This document shows, piece by piece, positions 1-10,000 of a stretch of DNA of 64,000 bases (position 1 is the first letter of the stretch; every line of letters begins with the position of its first letter). A program made the position numbers and the translations under genes. The notes beneath the pieces are model-generated. The model saw only the letters and a program-made list of their open reading frames with translations. It searched no databases and was not told the origin of the DNA. This DNA is from Arsenicicoccus dermatophilus (GTDB taxonomy: Bacteria; Actinomycetota; Actinomycetes; Actinomycetales; Dermatophilaceae). The stretch is taken from assembly GCF_022568795.1 (NCBI RefSeq), contig NZ_JAKZHU010000002.1, forward strand, positions 62,001 through 126,000, written 5' to 3'.

Positions 1-2376
1 CCGGTCGCCCGACAGGATCCAGGTTCGCACGGTGCTCGGCACCGGTGCTCCGTTGCGGGCGGCGGTCAGCATCATCTGCGCCACGGCCGGAACGGTGTTG
101 AGGAGGGTGCCACCGTGCTCTGCGACGGACCTCAGCCAGCCGGCGGGGTCCGGGTCGGCGCAGGCCGCCGGCAGCACCAGCGCCCCACCGCGGCTCAGCG
201 GACCGAAGATGTCGTAGACCGACAGGTCGAAGCTCAGGTCGGCGAGGGCGACGGTGCGGGTGCCGGAGGTGACGCCGCAGCGGTCGTTGACGTCCTCGAT
301 CGTGTTGACCACGGCGCGGTGGGACAGCCGGACACCCTTGGGGCGCCCGGTCGACCCGGACGTGAAGATCACGTAGGCGAGGTCGTCGGGACCGACCTCG
401 TCGCCCAGGATCTCTCCGGAGCCGCTCGGCCACTGCGTCGCGGTCGCCGCGTCGAGGTGAGGGACGTCTGCCAGGGCCTCGTCACCCGCGTCATGCACGA
501 CCACGCCGACCCTCGCGCTCTCGACCACGGAACGACGTCGTGCGAGGGGATGGCGCACGTCGATCGGGACGTAGGCCGCGCCCAGCATCAGGATCCCCAG
601 CACCACAGCGATCTGGCGAGGGGAGCGAGGCACGCAGACCGCCACCCTGCTTCCCCGGCCGACTCCCAGCTCTCCCAGGGCAGCGGCCACGCACCGGGCG
701 CGAGCCTGGAGCTCGGCGTGGCTCCAGGTCACGTCGTCGGCGACGAGGGCCGGAGCGTCCGGCGTGGCCGCGGCAGCCGCCGCCAGCCGCCCGTGCAACG
801 TGCCACCGGGCAGCTCGCGCGCCGTGTCGTTGGCCTGCTCGCGCTCGCGCCGCTGCCACTCGGGGAGACGGACCGGGGAGGGCAGCTCCCAGGCCGAGCC
901 CTGCGTGGACAGCGCCCGAAGCGCCGCCACCAGGCTGGACAGCATGTCCTGGCGCACGGCCGCGTCGATCGCCCCCTCGCGCCCGTCCCAGTGGATGTGC
1001 AGACCCTCCGCGTCGTCCATCACCTGGCAGTCGAGCACGGCCTGCGGTGTCTGACTGATGGTGTAGGTGATCGTCCCGGAGGGATCGCGGCCGGCTCCTC
1101 CCACCCCGATGGCGCTGGTGAAGACACAGGGCATGGCGGCGTCCTGACGGCCGCGCGCCCGCGCGATCTCACGCATGACCTCCACCCCGCTGAAGGCGCG
1201 GTGGTCCAGGTCCTCGAAGAGCCGGGACATCAGCCGCCGCGCCCGGTCGGTGAACGTGCCAGGGTCGTCGTCGACCTCCAGCAGGGTGACGGTGGTGAAG
1301 TCGCCCACGACCCCCGCCAGCTCCGGAAGCTCCGCGGGCCGGTCCAGCACCGTCAGGTTCAGGCAGAAGCGGGGCTCGCTCGCCCATCGGGCGAGCACGT
1401 CGGCGTAGCACGTCAGCACCACGGCCGTCGGGGTCAGGCCGACGGAACGTGCACGACGAGACAGGGCCAGCCACTCCTCACGGGGCAGGACCGCGCTGAG
1501 CCCGCTCCACCGGGGGACCTCCTCGGGGTGCGTCGTGCGTGCGTCGACCAGCGGGAGCACCGGGGCCTTCGGCAAGGAGGGGATCCGCCCCAGCCAGTGC
1601 TCCCGCGCACGCCGATGGGCAGGACCGTCACGGCGTCCCCGGTCCCAGAGCACGTAGTCCCGGAACTGGAGAGGAAGCGGCTCGGTCGTCCCCCTGCCGG
1701 CATACGTCTCCTCCCACTCCCGCAGCAGGAGCAGCAGGCTCGCCCAGTCGCCCACGAGGAAGTCGAAGGAGACGTGCATCGTGCTCGTGCCGTCACGGTC
1801 CCCGATCGACGGCTGGGTGAGCGCGATGCCGAACATCGGCCAGGAGCCGAGCGGGTGGACCGTGTGAGACATCTCCTCCCGGACGGCGAGGAGGTGTCGG
1901 GACAGGGTCTCGGGCTCCGCGTCGGCAAGGACGGTGACGGGGACCGGAAGGTCCGGGACCTCGGGCAGCACCTGCTGGTAGCCCGCCGGGTCCACCCGGA
2001 CGCGAAGCATGTCGTGACGGGCGACCAGCGCCCGCCACGCCGCCACGGCCCGGTCGGCGTCCAGGCGGGGATACTCCACCTCGCAGTAGAGGTGGCAGGC
2101 GACCCCGCCGTGCTCGAAGGCCGCGGAACGCCCCATCAGGTAGGCCGACTGCACGTCCGTCAGGGCGAACGGCCGATGGCGTCCACCCTCGTCGGCGCAG
2201 GGGAGGGCGGCGGCGCGCAGGGCGGCGACGATCTCGTCCTTGTGCGCCTTCAGCGCGGCCAGGACCTCGGGCGTGACGGTGCCGCCGGGGGCGCGGTATC
2301 GCAGTCGTCCCTCGTCCTCCCAGAGCTCGAGGCCCCTCTCGCGACAGGTGTCCAGGAGTGTGCTGATGGTGCTCAC
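1..2376 (-). CDS. Non-ribosomal peptide synthetase with docking, heterocyclisation and Cys-type adenylation domains (partial, runs off the window)
   Basis: The first 792 residues are visible; the 3' end lies outside the window. Residues 1-50 match a TubC-type docking domain (L-W-E-D-E-G-R-L-R-Y-R-A-P). A heterocyclisation (Cy) domain follows: QSAYLMGR at about 90-97, the Cy signature D205-x4-D210 (DFLVGD), FRDYV near 238, VGDFTTVTLL, and a SQTPQ/LDCQ end. An adenylation domain begins near 530 with SGSTGRPKG at 673-681 and FDLSVYDIFG at 716-725. The visible specificity positions read D-L-Y-N-I-S, close to the Cys code DLYNLSLIW, so it probably makes a thiazoline from cysteine (inference). The GTG start overlaps the stop of the upstream reductase gene by 4 bases, so it is translationally coupled. 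Codons were checked through the window edge with no stop. Confidence 0.9.
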   Translation of the reverse strand, partial: MSTISTLLDTCRERGLELWEDEGRLRYRAPGGTVTPEVLAALKAHKDEIVAALRAAALPCADEGGRHRPFALTDVQSAYLMGRSAAFEHGGVACHLYCEVEYPRLDADRAVAAWRALVARHDMLRVRVDPAGYQQVLPEVPDLPVPVTVLADAEPETLSRHLLAVREEMSHTVHPLGSWPMFGIALTQPSIGDRDGTSTMHVSFDFLVGDWASLLLLLREWEETYAGRGTTEPLPLQFRDYVLWDRGRRDGPAHRRAREHWLGRIPSLPKAPVLPLVDARTTHPEEVPRWSGLSAVLPREEWLALSRRARSVGLTPTAVVLTCYADVLARWASEPRFCLNLTVLDRPAELPELAGVVGDFTTVTLLEVDDDPGTFTDRARRLMSRLFEDLDHRAFSGVEVMREIARARGRQDAAMPCVFTSAIGVGGAGRDPSGTITYTISQTPQAVLDCQVMDDAEGLHIHWDGREGAIDAAVRQDMLSSLVAALRALSTQGSAWELPSPVRLPEWQRREREQANDTARELPGGTLHGRLAAAAAATPDAPALVADDVTWSHAELQARARCVAAALGELGVGRGSRVAVCVPRSPRQIAVVLGILMLGAAYVPIDVRHPLARRRSVVESARVGVVVHDAGDEALADVPHLDAATATQWPSGSGEILGDEVGPDDLAYVIFTSGSTGRPKGVRLSHRAVVNTIEDVNDRCGVTSGTRTVALADLSFDLSVYDIFGPLSRGGALVLPAACADPDPAGWLRSVAEHGGTLLNTVPAVAQMMLTAARNGAPVPSTVRTWILSGDR

Positions 2377-3467
2377 GGGCAGACGTCCTCCTCCTCGGGT
2401 GTGGGTGAGGCCGCGCCGCGGGCGGCCTCGTGAAGGCGGTCGGTGAGCCTTCTGCGCTCGTCGACGCCAGACGTGGGGGCGGAGTCGGGGAACGCCACCC
2501 CCGCGGTGATCGCGTCCCACAGCGAGGCGATCCCCAGCAGTCGCTGCGCGGCGGACCCCGACATCGGTCCGCCCCGGGCAGCACGCATCGCCTGCACCAT
2601 CTGGGTCGCGATGGCGCGTGGCCACAGCTGGTCCAGCGCCTGGCCGGACGTGAGCGGACCGCTGTCGTAGAGCACCGTGGTGGTGTCCTCGGTCATCAGC
2701 GACGCCGCGGACAGGCTCGGGTCCTTGCGCAGCCCCGGCGGCAGGTGCAGCGTGGGGGTCCACAGCACGGGCCCGTGCACGTCGCACAGCGTGAGGGTCC
2801 CGGTGCGGGCATGGAGGGAGAGCGAGGGGAGACGGACGTCGTTGTCGGTGTCGGTGTCGTCCAGGACCGTCGCGTACTGGAGACAGACGGGAACCTCGCC
2901 GAGGGTGCCGCTCACGACGGAACCGTGTGCGACCTGCAGGTCGACCGGCCGTCCCGCGAGCCCCAGATCCGTCAGGAGACAGGCGAGCGTGTAGGCCGGT
3001 TGGACGGACAGATGACCCCCGACGGCGACGGGAGGGTGCTCCTGCAGCAGGGCACGGCCGGCCGCTCGGAAGGCACGGACGGCAGGGAGCCACCGGTAGT
3101 GATCCGCGACCGCGACCACGGTGCCGCCGCGCCGCGCCGCACGGACGAGGGCTCGCGCGTCGACCTGCCCGACGGGCAGCTCGTGCAGCACCGGGATCCC
3201 TCGCTCCAGCAGTGCCGTCGCCAGGTCGGTGCCCGCTCCGCCGACCCCGCCGGAGCGGACCGCGATGCAGACGAGGTCGGTCTCGTCCGGCACCTGCTCC
3301 GGCGACGTCCACAGCCGGACTCCGCATCGGCGGGCAAGGTCCTGGGACCTGGACCCGCCTCGCGCCAGGAGACCGGTCAGCCGCACGTCGGGGAGGGTCT
3401 GCGCCGCTGCCACGTACCTCGCACCGAACGTGGATCCTGCCACCACCACGTCGTGGACCTGGTTCAC
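2373..3467 (-). CDS. Thiazolinyl imine reductase (Irp3/PchG type)
   Basis: A 364-residue NAD(P)-dependent oxidoreductase. In pyochelin and yersiniabactin assembly this family reduces a carrier-bound thiazoline to a thiazolidine, using NADPH. The N-terminus shows a Rossmann fold, VVVAGSTFGARYVAAA, followed by a CIAVRSGG segment typical of Gfo/Idh/MocA-like reductases. Length fits Irp3/PchG (about 350-370). The GTG at 3467 was chosen because it overlaps the upstream stop as GTGA and has a GGAGGAGGGAG ribosome-binding site; a longer reading frame exists but has no better site. It sits between the saccharopine-dehydrogenase-like gene and the second NRPS. The substrate is inferred from the neighbouring Cy-containing synthetases. 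Confidence 0.85.
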   Translation of the reverse strand: MNQVHDVVVAGSTFGARYVAAAQTLPDVRLTGLLARGGSRSQDLARRCGVRLWTSPEQVPDETDLVCIAVRSGGVGGAGTDLATALLERGIPVLHELPVGQVDARALVRAARRGGTVVAVADHYRWLPAVRAFRAAGRALLQEHPPVAVGGHLSVQPAYTLACLLTDLGLAGRPVDLQVAHGSVVSGTLGEVPVCLQYATVLDDTDTDNDVRLPSLSLHARTGTLTLCDVHGPVLWTPTLHLPPGLRKDPSLSAASLMTEDTTTVLYDSGPLTSGQALDQLWPRAIATQMVQAMRAARGGPMSGSAAQRLLGIASLWDAITAGVAFPDSAPTSGVDERRRLTDRLHEAARGAASPTPEEEDVCP

Positions 3468-4579
3468 AGCTCTCCCTCCTCCATCTCCGTCTCCGTCCAC
3501 CGCACGCCCAGCTCGGTGAGGGTCTCGGGTGGGGGCAGGACGCTGCGCAGCACGGTGGTCTGCGAGCCCGGGCACGTCAGCAGCTCCAGCACCCTCGTGG
3601 GGTCGAGCGCCTGCGACGCCGCCGAGGCGCCCGGTGCCACGGCTCCCGCCAGCACCTCGACGGCCGCCGCGGCGGCCATGACCCCGGCGAGGGCCGCCTC
3701 GCCGGGAGACCTCAGCACGAGCTGCCTCGACCGGGTGCGGGCGCGTATGACGACGTAGGGACGACGACCGGCGGCCATGGCCGTGGTCGCATCACGCAGG
3801 CGGACGGCCCCCGCCGCGACCCCGAGCCCCGCCACCAGCCGCAGCAGGTGGGTCATCTCGTCGCCCACCATCGCGCTGTACCACGTCGCTTCGCGAAGCC
3901 CGTGGCCCTGGGCGATCTGCTCGCCCTCCGCGTCGAGGAAGGGGAACAGGGTGACGGTCTCGGGGAACTCCGGGAGGGTGACCGCCTCACGACGCTCGAC
4001 CCCGCCGAGGAGGGGCCGCCCGGACCTCCACCCCGCCAGGGGGCGGACGTCGCCATGGTCCAGCCCCGCCAGGTAGTCCTCCGCACCCGCCAGCGTGAAG
4101 GCTCCACGGCCCCCCGCGCAGACCTCCAGCGTCGCCGTGCCGGGGTCGTCGAGCAACGCGGCCCGGGCCACGATCCCGGACACCCCGGGCAGGGCTCCGG
4201 CATACATCAGGACACGGCGATCACCAGGCGGCTCCAGGCTCGACACCGTGCGGGCGTCCGCGGGCCCGCCGACCGAGACGAGGTGGGCGCCCGCCCGGCC
4301 GACCAGCCGGGCCGTCGTCAGCGCACGCTCGTGCGACGGCCCGGTCGCGTCGATGACCAGGTCGACGTCGCCGGCGAAAGCCGTCAGCCCGCGCGGGTCG
4401 TTCACGTCCACGCGTCGCCCTGTCGACGAGGCCGAGCCCAGGACCTCCGGCAGGACCTCCGGACGACGACCCGCCACCAGGAGATCCGCGGTGGGGACGC
4501 CGAGCATGATCAGCGAGCGGACGACCCGGCGTCCGATGTCGCCCGCCGCGCCGATCACCCCTATCCTTCCCGCCGTCAC
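3464..4579 (-). CDS. Saccharopine-dehydrogenase-like NAD(P)-binding oxidoreductase of the metallophore operon
   Basis: A 371-residue protein with a Rossmann fold at the N-terminus (IGVIGAAGDIGRRVV, G-x-x-G-x-x-G), then DLVIDATGPSHE and HLVSVGGPAD, which are typical of the saccharopine dehydrogenase/trans-acting reductase fold. Related proteins occur in coelibactin- and watasemycin-like clusters (from memory), but I cannot state its reaction. It might act on a chain intermediate or on an amino-acid precursor. The start overlaps the end of the carrier-protein gene by 4 bases and its stop overlaps the thiazolinyl reductase start, so it lies in the middle of a tightly coupled operon. Length is typical for the family; no truncation is seen. 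Confidence 0.7.
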   Translation of the reverse strand: MTAGRIGVIGAAGDIGRRVVRSLIMLGVPTADLLVAGRRPEVLPEVLGSASSTGRRVDVNDPRGLTAFAGDVDLVIDATGPSHERALTTARLVGRAGAHLVSVGGPADARTVSSLEPPGDRRVLMYAGALPGVSGIVARAALLDDPGTATLEVCAGGRGAFTLAGAEDYLAGLDHGDVRPLAGWRSGRPLLGGVERREAVTLPEFPETVTLFPFLDAEGEQIAQGHGLREATWYSAMVGDEMTHLLRLVAGLGVAAGAVRLRDATTAMAAGRRPYVVIRARTRSRQLVLRSPGEAALAGVMAAAAAVEVLAGAVAPGASAASQALDPTRVLELLTCPGSQTTVLRSVLPPPETLTELGVRWTETEMEEGEL

Positions 4580-6263
4580 AGGACACCCTCCTCCAGGCCG
4601 AGAGATCTCTGCGAGGTCGGCACCGGGTGCCGCCCCTCGTCGATGCGCCGGGCGACCGAGACGAGCCGGGGATCGGCGAAGAGGTCACGCATCGTGAGGG
4701 TCACCCCGAAGCGGCGCCGGACGAGCGTCAGCAGGCGAGTCGCCGCAAGGCTGTCCCCACCGAGCTCGAAGAAGGAGTCACCGCGGTCGGTCGGCGCCTC
4801 CGGCAGCAGCTCGCCCCAGAGGCGAGCAAGCTCGGTCTGCGTGCCCGGCTCGGGCGCACCCGCCGGCGAGCTCGTACCGCGGTGGCGGTCTGTCCTGCCT
4901 GCCAGGTCGTCGACGTGAGCGGTCATCACCACGGCCGGTGCAGGCCCGACGCGAACCCAACCCCCGCTGACCCCGGCATCGCGCAGGGCCGTGAGCCAGG
5001 TGTCGCGGGGGTGCACCGGGGTGCCGCGGGGTCTCCCCGGGGATCCACGAAACCACCGTCGAGCAGGCCGGCCACCAGGAGACCGAGCCCGCTCATCTCG
5101 GTCTGCTCGACCGCGACGAGGAGTCCCTGAGGAGCGAGCATCTCCCGCACCGCACGCGCCGCCTCCGCCGGGTCCGCCCAGCGATGCAGCGCGCCGATCG
5201 CCAGGACGACGTCAGCCTCGACCTGCGGGTGCGGGGGCCGTCCGGCGGGGACCTCGACGTGATCGGCTCCGGCCACGTCCATCGCGCGGCGCAGGATGTC
5301 GTTGTCCGCACCGACCCCGCCGACGTCCACGACGACGAGCCGACGGTCCGGGAGCTCACGGGCCCGGGCGAGCACCAGGACCGCCAGCTCCTCCCAGAGA
5401 GCGGCCAGAGCAGGCTCCTCAGCCATCAGCCGCGACGGTCGCAGGGACGGGACGTCGAGAAGGTCTGCGCTCGGAGCACGACCTGTCAGCACCCGCAGGA
5501 CGAGATCGCGGTGGGCCGCGAGACGGCGGCCCAGGTCCCGCACCGTGGGATCGGTCACGGCCACCGGAGCAGGACGGTCGGGCCGCGACGTGAGAAGACC
5601 ACCCACCTCGCGCATCGACCCGCGTGCCACGAGCCAGTCGAACCAGGTGTCACGAAGGAGCGTCAGGTCGTCGGAGCCCCCCATCCGGTGCCACCAGCTC
5701 TCCCGCGTGGTGCCTTCCCCGGGCACGTCGTCGAGGCCCAGCCAGTCGTGGACCAGGGTCTCGGCAGCCGACGCCTCCTGCTCCAGACGTGCGCGCCGAC
5801 GGACCTCGCCGGGGCGGGGGAAGGGCTTCCCCCAGCCCTCGTCCCCGGCCGCCACCAGCTGGCAGACCAGCTCGGTGGCCAGTGGTGGAACGGTCGCGCG
5901 GATCCCCACGAGCGGCGCCGCACCGGGCGGCCGTCGCACGACGACCGCCCCGCCTGCTGTCCGTTCCAGCGCCCAGCAGGCCCGCTCCTCGTCGTCGACC
6001 AGCGTCCTGGTGTCCTCCCCGGACGCGTCCAGGGCGAGCAGCCGGGCCAGCACGGTCGCGTCCTCGTCAGCGGCCCCGGGACTCACCCGCACCGACTCCC
6101 CGCAGGACTGGTGCGACGCAGCCACCATCGCCAGCACCGCCAGGTCCACAGGTCGGCGCCCCATCGCTGCGGTCGCCTCGGCCAGCCCTGCGGCGGACTC
6201 CGCGTCGATGACCTCGACGGGCTCGGTCGCAGCTCCCGGCATCGCCGTCGTGGTCTCAGACAT
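4576..6263 (-). pseudogene. Methyltransferase-like domain plus carrier protein, split by a one-base frameshift
   Basis: Two overlapping frames appear to be one protein. Frame A starts at ATG 6263 (MSETTTAMPG) and covers about 400 residues ending in a methyltransferase-like fold (LVVVDVGGVGADNDILRRAM, then ADVVLAIGALHRWADP and GLLVAVEQTEMS). It then runs into an unrelated tail and stops at 4926. Frame B picks up with HPRDTWLTALRDAG, the expected next methyltransferase segment, and continues into a carrier-protein domain (SFFELGGDSLAATRL) ending at 4576. The switch lies within about 5022-5046, among runs of four G or C; adding one base restores a single frame. It overlaps the thioesterase by 8 bases. 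The glycine-rich SAM loop looks atypical, so an epimerase-like or inactive methyltransferase is possible. Either a sequencing error or a real mutation. Confidence 0.75.
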
Positions 6264-7047
6264 CGTCCTGGTCCTCTCGAGCCCTTCGGTCCGGTGCAGG
6301 AGGCCCGGCCGCGACCGCGGCCTGGACGACCGCGGCCAGCAGCCGCCCGTCCTGCTGGAGATACATGTGTCCGCCGGAGACCCGCGTCACGCGCAGCGCG
6401 CGGTGCGAGAACTCCTGCCATCGACCGACGACGGAGTGGTCGACCTCGGTGTCGTCGTCCGCGACGACGAGGTGCACCTCCTCGACGGCGCCCCCGGAGG
6501 GGCGGTACTCCCGCAGGAGGCGGTAGTCGGCGCGGACGGCGGGCAGGAAGAAGTCGCGCAGGGCCTCGTCGGCCCACACCTGCCGGGACGCGGGGTTCTG
6601 CCTGACGATGTCCGCGACGATCTCGGTGTCGGTCATGGGGCAGGGGACAGGCACCGTCCCCCGCGGCAACGGAGGGTTCTGCCCGGAGGCGACGAGCACG
6701 ACACGGGAGTGCCGCTCCGCGCCGGCCAGGGCCAGGGCGGTCTCGTAGGCGACGAAGGCCCCCAGGGAGTGCCCGACCAGCAGGACGGTGGAGTCGTCGG
6801 CGTCCGGCCGGGACAGGACCTCGTCCGCCACCTGTCTCGCCAGCGTCTGGATGCTCGATGCCTCCCCGGTGTCCAGCAGGTGGTCCCGCCCCGGATAGGT
6901 CACGGCGTCCACCCGATGGTCACGCAGGTGCCCGGCGACGTGCTGATAGGCGCGGGGTGCCCCTCCGGCATAGGGGAACAGGACGACCGAGGACCCGGGT
7001 CCGGGGTCCGGCGCGCCGGGTGGCGTCAGGCTCGTCAGCAGCCTCAC
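6256..7047 (-). CDS. Type II thioesterase
   Basis: A 263-residue alpha/beta hydrolase of the GrsT/YbtT/PchC type, which removes misprimed acyl groups from carrier proteins in NRPS assembly. Motifs: SVVLFPYAGGAPRAY near the N-terminus, the nucleophile elbow VGHSLGAF, the acid region VVADDDTEV and the catalytic His in RVSGGHMYL. The GTG at 7047 overlaps the stop of the upstream NRPS as GTGA, with GGGAGGGAG just upstream. A longer reading frame exists, but its extra residues lie inside the NRPS gene and look non-coding. It lies between NRPS and methyltransferase/carrier genes, so its partners are probably those carrier domains. Confidence 0.9.
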   Translation of the reverse strand: MRLLTSLTPPGAPDPGPGSSVVLFPYAGGAPRAYQHVAGHLRDHRVDAVTYPGRDHLLDTGEASSIQTLARQVADEVLSRPDADDSTVLLVGHSLGAFVAYETALALAGAERHSRVVLVASGQNPPLPRGTVPVPCPMTDTEIVADIVRQNPASRQVWADEALRDFFLPAVRADYRLLREYRPSGGAVEEVHLVVADDDTEVDHSVVGRWQEFSHRALRVTRVSGGHMYLQQDGRLLAAVVQAAVAAGPPAPDRRAREDQDDV

Positions 7048-10000
7048 GGGATCTCCCTCCCGTCGACGGCCCCCGTCACCCGTGCGTAGAAGTCCACGAA
7101 AGCAGGCTCCACGAAGGCCGGGTCGAGGATGTCCTCGGGCATGTCCCAGCGGATCTCGATCTCTCCTGCGGGCATGGGCGTCACCTGGCAGTCGATCAGG
7201 ACCGCGGGCGTGCGGGTATGGGTCCAGACCAGGCGCACCGCACCGCCGGCCAGGGGGCGGGACAGCGGTGCCCCCACCAGGCTGGTGAACACGACGGGAT
7301 AGCGCTGACGTTCGGTGCTGCGGCCGGGACCGACGCGCCCCGCGCGCTCGATCGACCGGCCGACAGTCTCGTGCGTCTGTCGCAGATCCATGTCCCCGGT
7401 GATCTCGCACAGGGCGAGCCGGGTGAACTGCCCCATGGCGTCCGGGGCGTCGATCGGGCGGTGAGCGGTCGGGATGTTGATCGTCACGCCGGGCCGACCG
7501 GTCGCCGACGCGAGCGCCTGGGCCAGTCCCCTCAGCACGACGCTGCTCACCGTGACCCCCTTGGACCGGGCGAGCTCGTGGAGCGCGGTCACGGTCTCGG
7601 CGGGGAGGACCCGCGCGACGGAGGTGAACCCGACCGGGGTGGAGGGGATGGCAGCGGCAGGGATCCTGGGGGACGGGAGCTGCGAGGTCGACGGCGGGAG
7701 GGGGGCCTGTCCGGCATGGCGCCGGAAGACGTCCACGGGCACCGTCTCCGGTCCCAGGTCGGCACCGGTCGCCGATGCCGCCAGGTCAGCCAGGACCAGG
7801 GCGATGCTGGTCGAGTCGAGCGCCAGGTAGTTGAAGACCAGGCCCAGCTCGTCCGGTCGGTCCCGCCGGATGACGGCCCGCACCGCCGGGGGGCACGTCG
7901 CCTCGACGTCGAGGGTCTGCAACAGCTCGCGGAAGGCCTTGTCGTCCAGGGAGAACGGGACCTCGACGAGCTCGGCCTCGGCGCGGGGGGCGACCCTCTG
8001 CCGGAAGTCCTCCGAGCGGACCAGCGAGAGCGCGTCGTGGCGGCGGACGACGGCTGCCAGGGCTCGCCCCCATCGTTCCTGGACCTGAGGATCCTCGCTG
8101 GCGAGGACGACGGCTACGCAGGGGTTGGTCCGCACCACGCCCGGGATGCCGTCGGAGCCGAGGGCGTAGGACAGCTGCAGGTCGGTGAGGTCGAAGGCCT
8201 CTGACGGGTCGATGCGCTCGACGTCGTCCGTCAGGGGTACGACGTCCCCGACGGGTGCGCAGCGCTCGGCGAAGTCGCCGAACCGTGGGTGTCGGAACAC
8301 CTTGGCGACGGACACCGCGACTCCGGACGACACCAGGTCCGCGCACAGTCGCGCTGCTCGCAGGGAGTCGCCGCCGAGCTGGAAGAAGTCCGCGTCGTCG
8401 GTGACGTCCACCGGCTGGTCCGCGCCGTCGGACAGGACCCGGTGCCACATCCAGCGGCACCACTCGACCAGCCCCGCGGTCTCCAGGGTCAGCCCCTGCG
8501 CAGCGGCGTCGTCCTGCCAGGGCGCTGCCTTCCGGGATCCTTGGGGCGGGTCGGTGGCGGGGCCGGGCGCTCCCCTTTCCCGGCAGGCGGCGGCGAAGCC
8601 TGCCGCGGTCGGGGCCCGGAAGAGGTCTGCGAGCTCGGCCCCGATGCCCTGGCCACGCAGCACGCTGCACATCCGGGTCGCTGCCAGCGAGTCTCCACCC
8701 AGCTCGAAGAAGTTCGACTCCGCCGTCGCGACGACGCCGAGCTGGTCACCCCAGGCAGCCAGGATCGTGGCCAGGTGGACGTCGAGGGTCGAGGGGTCAG
8801 CACCGTCCTCGACCGGGAGAGCACCGTCGAGGAGCTGCTCGGCCCAGGAACGATCGGTCTTGCCGTTGGTGGTGACGGGGATCTGCGGGACCGTCACGAT
8901 GCGGGCAGGGATCATGTATGACGGCACCTGTCCACCGACGTGGCGCACCAGGTCCTCGACGTCGGGCCGCTCCTCGCCCCTCGGGACGACGACCGCCCCG
9001 AGCGCCGTGCGCCGGCGGATCGGGACCACCACGGCCTGGGCGACCTGGGGATGGTCGGTGAGCTTGGCCTCGACCTCGCCGCACTCGATGCGGTGACCGC
9101 GGATCTTGACCTGGCTGTCTCGGCGGCCGGCGAAGAAGATGAGGCCGTCGCACCACATGCCCAGGTCACCGGTGCGGTACCAACGCTCGCCGGCGGCATC
9201 GGTGACGAAGGAGGTGGAGGTCCGTCCCGGGTCGTTGTAGTAGCCGTCGGCCACCCCGAGGCCGCCGATGAGCAGCTCGCCGACGCGTCGGTCGGGAAGG
9301 TCTCGGTCGGCGTGGTCCACCACGCGGTACTTCTGTCCGCCCAGGGGGAGCCCGTAGGGCACCGACGGCCAGTGCGGCGGGAGGTCCTCGTCGGACTCGA
9401 CGACATACTCGTTGGACCAGATGGCCGCCTCGGTCGCGCCTCCCATGGCCACGAAGCGGGAGGCCGGTGCCAGCTCGCGCGATCGTGCGGGGAGATCCAG
9501 GGGGATCCAGTCACCGGACACGAGGAGGACCCGCAGGCTGGGCAGCGGACCCGCGGCGGCCAGGAGCATCTCCAGCAGCATGGGGACCGTGTTCCACACC
9601 GTGACCCCGTGCTCGCGCACGGACCGGGACCAGGCGAAAGGGTCACGCCGCTCGGCGTCCTCCACCATGATCAGCCGCGCTCCCGCGGCGAACGTGCCGA
9701 AGATGTCGTGGACGCTGAGGTCGAAGTCAATCCCGGAGACAGCGAGCATGACGTCGTCCGCCGTGAAGCCGTGCCGCAGGCGCAGGTCGTCGAGGGTGTT
9801 GCGCGCGGCCCGATGGCTGATGGCGACGCCCTTGGGCTCTCCCGTCGAGCCCGAGGTGAACAGGACGTAGGCCAGGGCCTCGGGCGCCACCGGCACCGGC
9901 TCGGCGAGCGGCTCGGCACCCACGTCCGCCAGGTCGCCGCCGTCGTCGGTGACGAGCGCCGCCCAGCCGGAGCGCTTCCTGATGCGGTCCACCCGAGCCG

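Noticed and set aside
115..2433. A long plus-strand open frame opposite the second NRPS gene
   Set aside because: The minus strand reads complete Cy and adenylation motifs through the same DNA; the plus frame is Arg/Gly-rich shadow sequence with no family features.
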